Source: Atopsyche davidsoni (lineage: Eukaryota > Arthropoda > Insecta > Trichoptera > Hydrobiosidae). From it: a DNA stretch of 64,000 nucleotides. Of this stretch, positions 61,501 to 64,000 are shown in pieces. The stretch's first letter is position 1, and every line of letters begins with the position of its first letter. The stretch is from assembly GCA_022113835.1 (NCBI GenBank), contig JAILWY010000025.1:1-64000 (forward strand), read 5' to 3'. The position numbers were made by a program, and so were the translations under genes. The notes beneath the pieces are model-generated. The model saw nothing but the letters and a program-made list of their open reading frames with translations, was not told where the DNA came from and made no database searches.

Positions 61501-64000
61501 TTCACAGAAAAATAAAACATCATTAAGGGTTTTAAATACTTCATATTGCTGTATGTCATATCTGTTAATGTCATTTCCTCGTGTTCAGAATGCATCGCTG
61601 AGATTCTAAAGGTGACCGCTTTTGTTTTTACGTATTTTTTGCTTTACTTATATTTTTAATTTTATAAGCCGCGTAATTTTTATTCATCAGTAAGGTTTTC
61701 CAAAAAATAAACTTGCAGTAATTAGTATGTGTGTGCACTTGCTATGCATCTGTAAGTGAGTGTAGTTCCATTAAGTAAAATGGTTTTATACTCGATTTCA
61801 AAACTTCCTGCTACATTCTTTTCACAGTTTTCTACATTTTTTTATGAAACACAGCAGAAACGATCACCATTTTCATTATCAGGTGATATATGTGGAGGAG
61901 TATCGTACATAATAAAAAAAAATTCATTTGAAATATTTGTTGACCAAGCCTGAAAAGGCTTAAATGTATATTGTAAAATTTCTGCGACCTGGTGCAGAAG
62001 GCAAAGACCTCTTTAAGATAAGATAGCAGCAATTGAATATGCTCCTTGGGTATAAGCCGTGTGTATAATTTGTGTGTGTGCGCGTGGGTGCGTCTGTCTA
62101 TAAATATATAAATTATTCTTTTATTTGAACGGGGATCGGTACGCTGCAATTTATCTGATTATTCTGGGTTTTTTGCTCTGATAGAAGTTAGACTCATTAT
62201 TAGGAAATGAATACAGGTGTTTTCATCTTGGACAATAACATTTGTACAATTTTCAGGAGAGATATCGCGAATTGTGGGTAATGAATGGCGGTCTCTGTCA
62301 TCGGCTACGAAGCAGTCATGGGAAGAGCGCGCCGCCAAGTGTAACGAGGAGAGCACCGCCAAATACATTGCTGAGCATGCTGACCTTATTGGGGAGCCCA
62401 TCAAATCCGACAAGGTGCACGCCTCCCGCACCTCTCTTCCTAACTACCTAATCTTCATCATATTCAATAGTTTATATACTATAATATTTTTTATTTAAAT
62501 GTACACCAGAAGAATTCACTTGCAATATGAGCCATTTTATATTGACAATATGATTTTTGATATTTTATAAGATATTATTTACAAAATATTTATATTGTTT
62601 TTATAAAATTGCCTGCTCAGATTTACTCTTATCAATACTCTAAATCTTTTCCTGGGATATATTACTTTAAAATCATTAATAAAAAAAAACAATACCCTTT
62701 TTCAAAATATAAACAAAAAACATCACAAATTCTCATTGTTCATGTTGTCATTCTCATCCAGTAAATCGAGTAATGATCAATTCAATATAAACCAATTAAG
62801 ATTAATTTCGAATTATGTGGTCTACATTGTATGTGACAAAATAAGGCATTAGAGAACTGTAAAGTTTTTAATTGTTGAACAATTGCAGAAATTTTATGCG
62901 ACGCCTTTTAATCACATTTCTTCTATAGTGAAGTCGTACAGACTAAGCCTCTTAGATGACTCTTAATTACAGCCAGCTGCTGCGGACAAATCACTGCACC
63001 CGGACTTCGTATTTGAATGCCTATGGGACAACTGCGACTTCCAGTTTGAAGACTTTGGAGACTGCACGGAACATTGCATAGGTGAAGGAACCGGTCAGTA
63101 ATTACGGGCCCAACTTCAGTTTGCTATCCTTGCCAAACACGCCCGAAGTGACTCCCCTTCTCGGCTGTGGCTCAACCTGTGTGTCTCCCCCGCAGGTCAC
63201 ATCCAGCAGTACTACACGAGCGGGCGTGGCGGCGGGACCTACATATGCAACTGGCGAGGCTGCTCACGTCTCAAGCGCCCTGCCACGGCATCCGCTCCCT
63301 TTCCCAATCTGGCACGCCTCACTCGCCACGTTAGAGATCTTCACATAAACAAGAGCAACGGCCGCAATGTACCTTTCTGCGACCGAAGCAAGTCAGTCCC
63401 TTGATCTCTGTTGCTCTGCACGAACAGCCAGACTCACATTGATGTGATTCTAATATCTTACAAATCTCAAAATTAAAATTTAGATTATTTATTTCCAACA
63501 GAACCAAATGGGAGTTGAATTTTTCAATGAAAATTATGTAACATATTTTATAAAGTAAATATTGATTTGTTCATCATTCACCTTCTATAAATACTTTCAA
63601 GTATACGGATTAACAATTCTCTAGGCCATGTTCACAGGACCTTGGCCACTCCTGTACTGCTCCAGGTAGTTGGTGGTCTTTATTTTCTCCAGTGTTTTAA
63701 ATTTTACAGAAACTTCATGGCTTCTCGTAATAAGGCCAAACCCTCGGTGGTGAATCACCGCCCGCAAGGAAACCAGATTGCTGCCCAGACAGGTAACCAT
63801 CAAGTGCACAACTGAAAAACCATCAGTTCTATATCGCTATACATCGCTGACATTTGATTCTGCCTACAGTGGCCCTCTCGCAGCTGTCCCCACTGTCTCG
63901 GGGCCCACCCTCCCCTGCGTCTACTCTGCGCCCCGGCGCCCCTGAACCGCTCTTTATCTCTGTGCCACCGCGTCCGCATCGCGTGCAACACTCTGAGGCC
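46504..64000 (+). CDS. polybromo: Polybromo (BAF180/PBRM1 orthologue), 3' end beyond the window
   Basis: This is a chromatin-targeting subunit of the PBAP-type SWI/SNF nucleosome remodeller in the nucleus; its bromodomains bind acetylated histones. The ATG is at 46510. Coding exons: 46510-46629, 46898-47047, 47410-47587, 47946-48100, 48830-49084, 49520-49643, 49857-49991, 50649-50987, 51143-51390, 52710-53248, 54403-54501, 54815-54973, 55059-55274, 55522-55710, 55905-56053, 56515-56774, 57077-57243, 57573-57639, 57876-57981, 58049-58311, 58657-58885, 62257-62414, 62973-63081, 63196-63391, 63710-63792, 63870-64000+. All phases agree, giving 1608 codons so far. Order: six bromodomains, two BAH domains, an HMG box and C-terminal Cys/His fingers, the Polybromo architecture. 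The N-terminus (MSKRGRRAS...) is basic and acidic-patched, as in the family. No stop is reached. Confidence 0.97.
46898..47587 (+). CDS. polybromo: Polybromo exons 2-3: bromodomain 1
   Basis: Exons 46898-47047 and 47410-47587 encode about residues 41-150. Visible are the ZA-loop region SQPIDLLK and the helix C end VNNAKAFYKPDSGEYKDA. Where most bromodomains have an acetyl-lysine-binding Asn (YN), this one reads FYKPDS, so the canonical Asn appears replaced. Other Polybromo first bromodomains have a similar YYKPDS-like sequence, so this is probably a family trait. Confidence 0.92.
47946..49084 (+). CDS. polybromo: Polybromo exons 4-5: acidic linker and bromodomain 2
   Basis: Exon 47946-48100 encodes a Ser-rich then acidic linker (DNDGDSDDSTNNDEDDIFEE). 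Exon 48830-49084 encodes most of bromodomain 2 with LPSKKRYPEYYDVIRSPLDL and the canonical Asn in ACTFNEPGSQIYKDA. The intron between them holds a piggyBac-type element (48311-48766). Confidence 0.92.
48311..48766 (+). mobile_element. piggyBac-type element, internally deleted, in a Polybromo intron
   Basis: TTAA lies at 48307-48310 and 48767-48770, the target site piggyBac elements duplicate. The ends CACACTAAAGGCGGGG and (complement) CATACTTTAAGCGGGT form an imperfect inverted repeat. Frame 48462-48686 (75 codons to a stop) reads SDSEQSDNEEVEWSEN, LPTIEQFLGQSGV and LYEVVQLFIGNNLFDYM. This is the acidic N-terminus and start of the DDE_Tnp_1_7-type transposase of piggyBac relatives. The catalytic core is missing, so it is non-autonomous. 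It lies in the host gene's orientation. Confidence 0.8.
49520..50987 (+). CDS. polybromo: Polybromo exons 6-8: linker and bromodomain 3
   Basis: Exons 49520-49643, 49857-49991 and 50649-50987. A basic then acidic linker is followed by bromodomain 3 (about residues 352-465) with LPSRRYYSDYYKEIKNPLSL and the Asn-containing AKQYNISTSRLYKDA. After the domain comes an acidic/Ser-rich linker (DSSSDDESLSSMK). Confidence 0.93.
51143..53248 (+). CDS. polybromo: Polybromo exons 9-10: bromodomains 4 and 5
   Basis: Exon 51143-51390 gives a Pro-rich linker and the first half of bromodomain 4 (KLYPDYYNVITRPIDMLMI). Exon 52710-53248 completes it (CRQYNEEGSMIYEDA) and encodes all of bromodomain 5 (LEYPDYYELIKNPIDMERI; CKYNEPDSQIYKDA). 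Both have the canonical Asn. The 1.3-kb intron splitting bromodomain 4 carries a TTAA-type MITE at 51747-52512. Confidence 0.93.
51747..52512. mobile_element. piggyBac-type MITE in a Polybromo intron
   Basis: A 16-bp perfect terminal inverted repeat, CCCTTTGCACTCGAGA, lies at 51747-51762 and, inverted, at 52497-52512. TTAA is at 51743-51746 and the right flank has TTGA at 52513-52516, one change from TTAA. The CCCTTTGCACTCGA ends with a TTAA site are typical of non-autonomous piggyBac-like elements. There is no coding in its 766 bp. Confidence 0.85.
54403..55274 (+). CDS. polybromo: Polybromo exons 11-13: bromodomain 6
   Basis: Exons 54403-54501, 54815-54973 and 55059-55274 encode a diverged sixth bromodomain (about residues 755-890): VQELLMTLFTTVYNHQDEEG, then YRRLDHFQEDMFAVWERARN, then LSRTDSQVFEDAVELQ. 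The position of the acetyl-lysine-binding Asn appears to be Ser. It is followed by the linker to the BAH region. Confidence 0.88.
55522..56774 (+). CDS. polybromo: Polybromo exons 14-16: BAH domain 1
   Basis: Exons 55522-55710, 55905-56053 and 56515-56774 encode BAH1 (about residues 925-1045): YNKGDFVYTCNKKGQSEPGV, YGNCYFRPYETYHVTTRRFL, EVFKTESHLAVPLDQVQGKC and DVYVCESRYSTKTRSFKKIK. BAH domains mediate protein and nucleosome contacts. The exon's end at 56774 uses the donor GTGCGT, which keeps phase with the next exon (ERP|NVVVFNP). Confidence 0.92.
57077..58311 (+). CDS. polybromo: Polybromo exons 17-20: BAH domain 2
   Basis: Exons 57077-57243, 57573-57639, 57876-57981 and 58049-58311 encode BAH2 (about residues 1125-1245): IKIGDYVYVVTDGGKQMLAQ, GKCYFRGPWLIFPSEV, FYKQEVLLTAVHDSNPVVGI and SDVYVCEALYDESNRISRKL. 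Exon 18 is only 67 bases. A Pro/Gly/Ser-rich linker follows. Confidence 0.93.
58657..62414 (+). CDS. polybromo: Polybromo exons 21-22: HMG box
   Basis: Exon 58657-58885 has a Pro/Thr-rich stretch (TPAAPATPTPTPGPTP) and the start of the HMG box (YILYSSEVRKAISANNPESN). Exon 62257-62414 completes it (VGNEWRSLSSATKQSWEERA). The HMG box probably contacts nucleosomal DNA. It is split by the gene's longest intron, 3371 bases. Confidence 0.93.
58886..62256 (+). other. Long Polybromo intron
   Basis: AT-rich, with no conserved coding seen. At about 60180-60350 are two diverged copies of a phrase like TGTGTGGAACATGACATGAC followed by CTGCATC(T/C)CCTGA, a small local repeat. No transposon boundaries were recognised. 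Confidence 0.6.
62973..64000 (+). CDS. polybromo: Polybromo exons 23-26: C-terminal Cys/His region
   Basis: Exons 62973-63081, 63196-63391, 63710-63792 and 63870 onward. A zinc-finger-like pair is visible, FECLWDNCDFQF with H in EHCIGH, then YICNWRGCSRL with LTRHVRDLHINK, as C2H2-type fingers. They are followed by a basic then Pro/Ser-rich tail (LSQLSPLSRGPPSPAS). Insect and some other Polybromo proteins have such fingers after the HMG box. The reading frame is open at the window edge. Confidence 0.9.

Overview
This is a eukaryotic, almost certainly insect, nuclear window. The support is many phase-consistent spliced exons, an AT-rich background, BEL/Pao, Gypsy-like, R1-clade-like and piggyBac elements, and a short run of the insect telomere motif TTAGG. 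A holometabolous insect such as a moth is plausible, but the sequence does not fix the order. Two host genes are recognisable, both on the + strand: a polypeptide N-acetylgalactosaminyltransferase (GALNT; exons found between 35313 and 38881) and Polybromo, the BAF180 subunit of PBAP-type SWI/SNF chromatin remodellers (46504 to beyond the right edge; 26 coding exons with phases that all agree).

Layout. 1-13241: the end of a 117-bp satellite array, a palindrome, four 130-bp repeats, a Gypsy-like gag/pol remnant split by a 5'-truncated R1-like retrotransposon (14-bp target duplication), a long AT-rich stretch and the first recognisable GALNT exons. The GALNT copy stops 9 bp into an exon. 13242-13497: a pure 10-bp GC-rich tandem repeat at that breakpoint. 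13498-19015: sequence found once in the window, including a decayed BEL/Pao pol and a non-LTR fragment. 19016-23929: 42 units of the 117-bp satellite. 23228-36471: a second, nearly identical copy of 1-13241, which here continues into the rest of GALNT. The two copies are offset by 23.23 kb and differ mainly by small indels, so this is either a very young tandem duplication or an assembly duplication.

39299-44545 is a transposon cluster between the two host genes. It holds a third R1-like copy that keeps endonuclease and part of ORF1 and is split by an LTR-like insert; a 50-bp minisatellite; a Penelope-like RT fragment; a solo LTR with a 5-bp target duplication; a foldback element with an 8-bp target duplication nested in that LTR and carrying (TTAGG)4; and a tRNA-arm-like palindrome. 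44546-46335 has no recognised gene. Polybromo follows a TATA-like site, and two of its introns carry piggyBac-type elements bounded by TTAA or TTAA-like sites.

The two host genes have unrelated roles (mucin-type O-glycosylation in the Golgi; nucleosome remodelling in the nucleus). The retroelement open frames in the first 42 kb lie mostly on the minus strand. No clearly new biological system was found. The most informative structures are the duplication and its satellite, the repeat-capped breakpoint in GALNT, and the nested insertions with intact target duplications.
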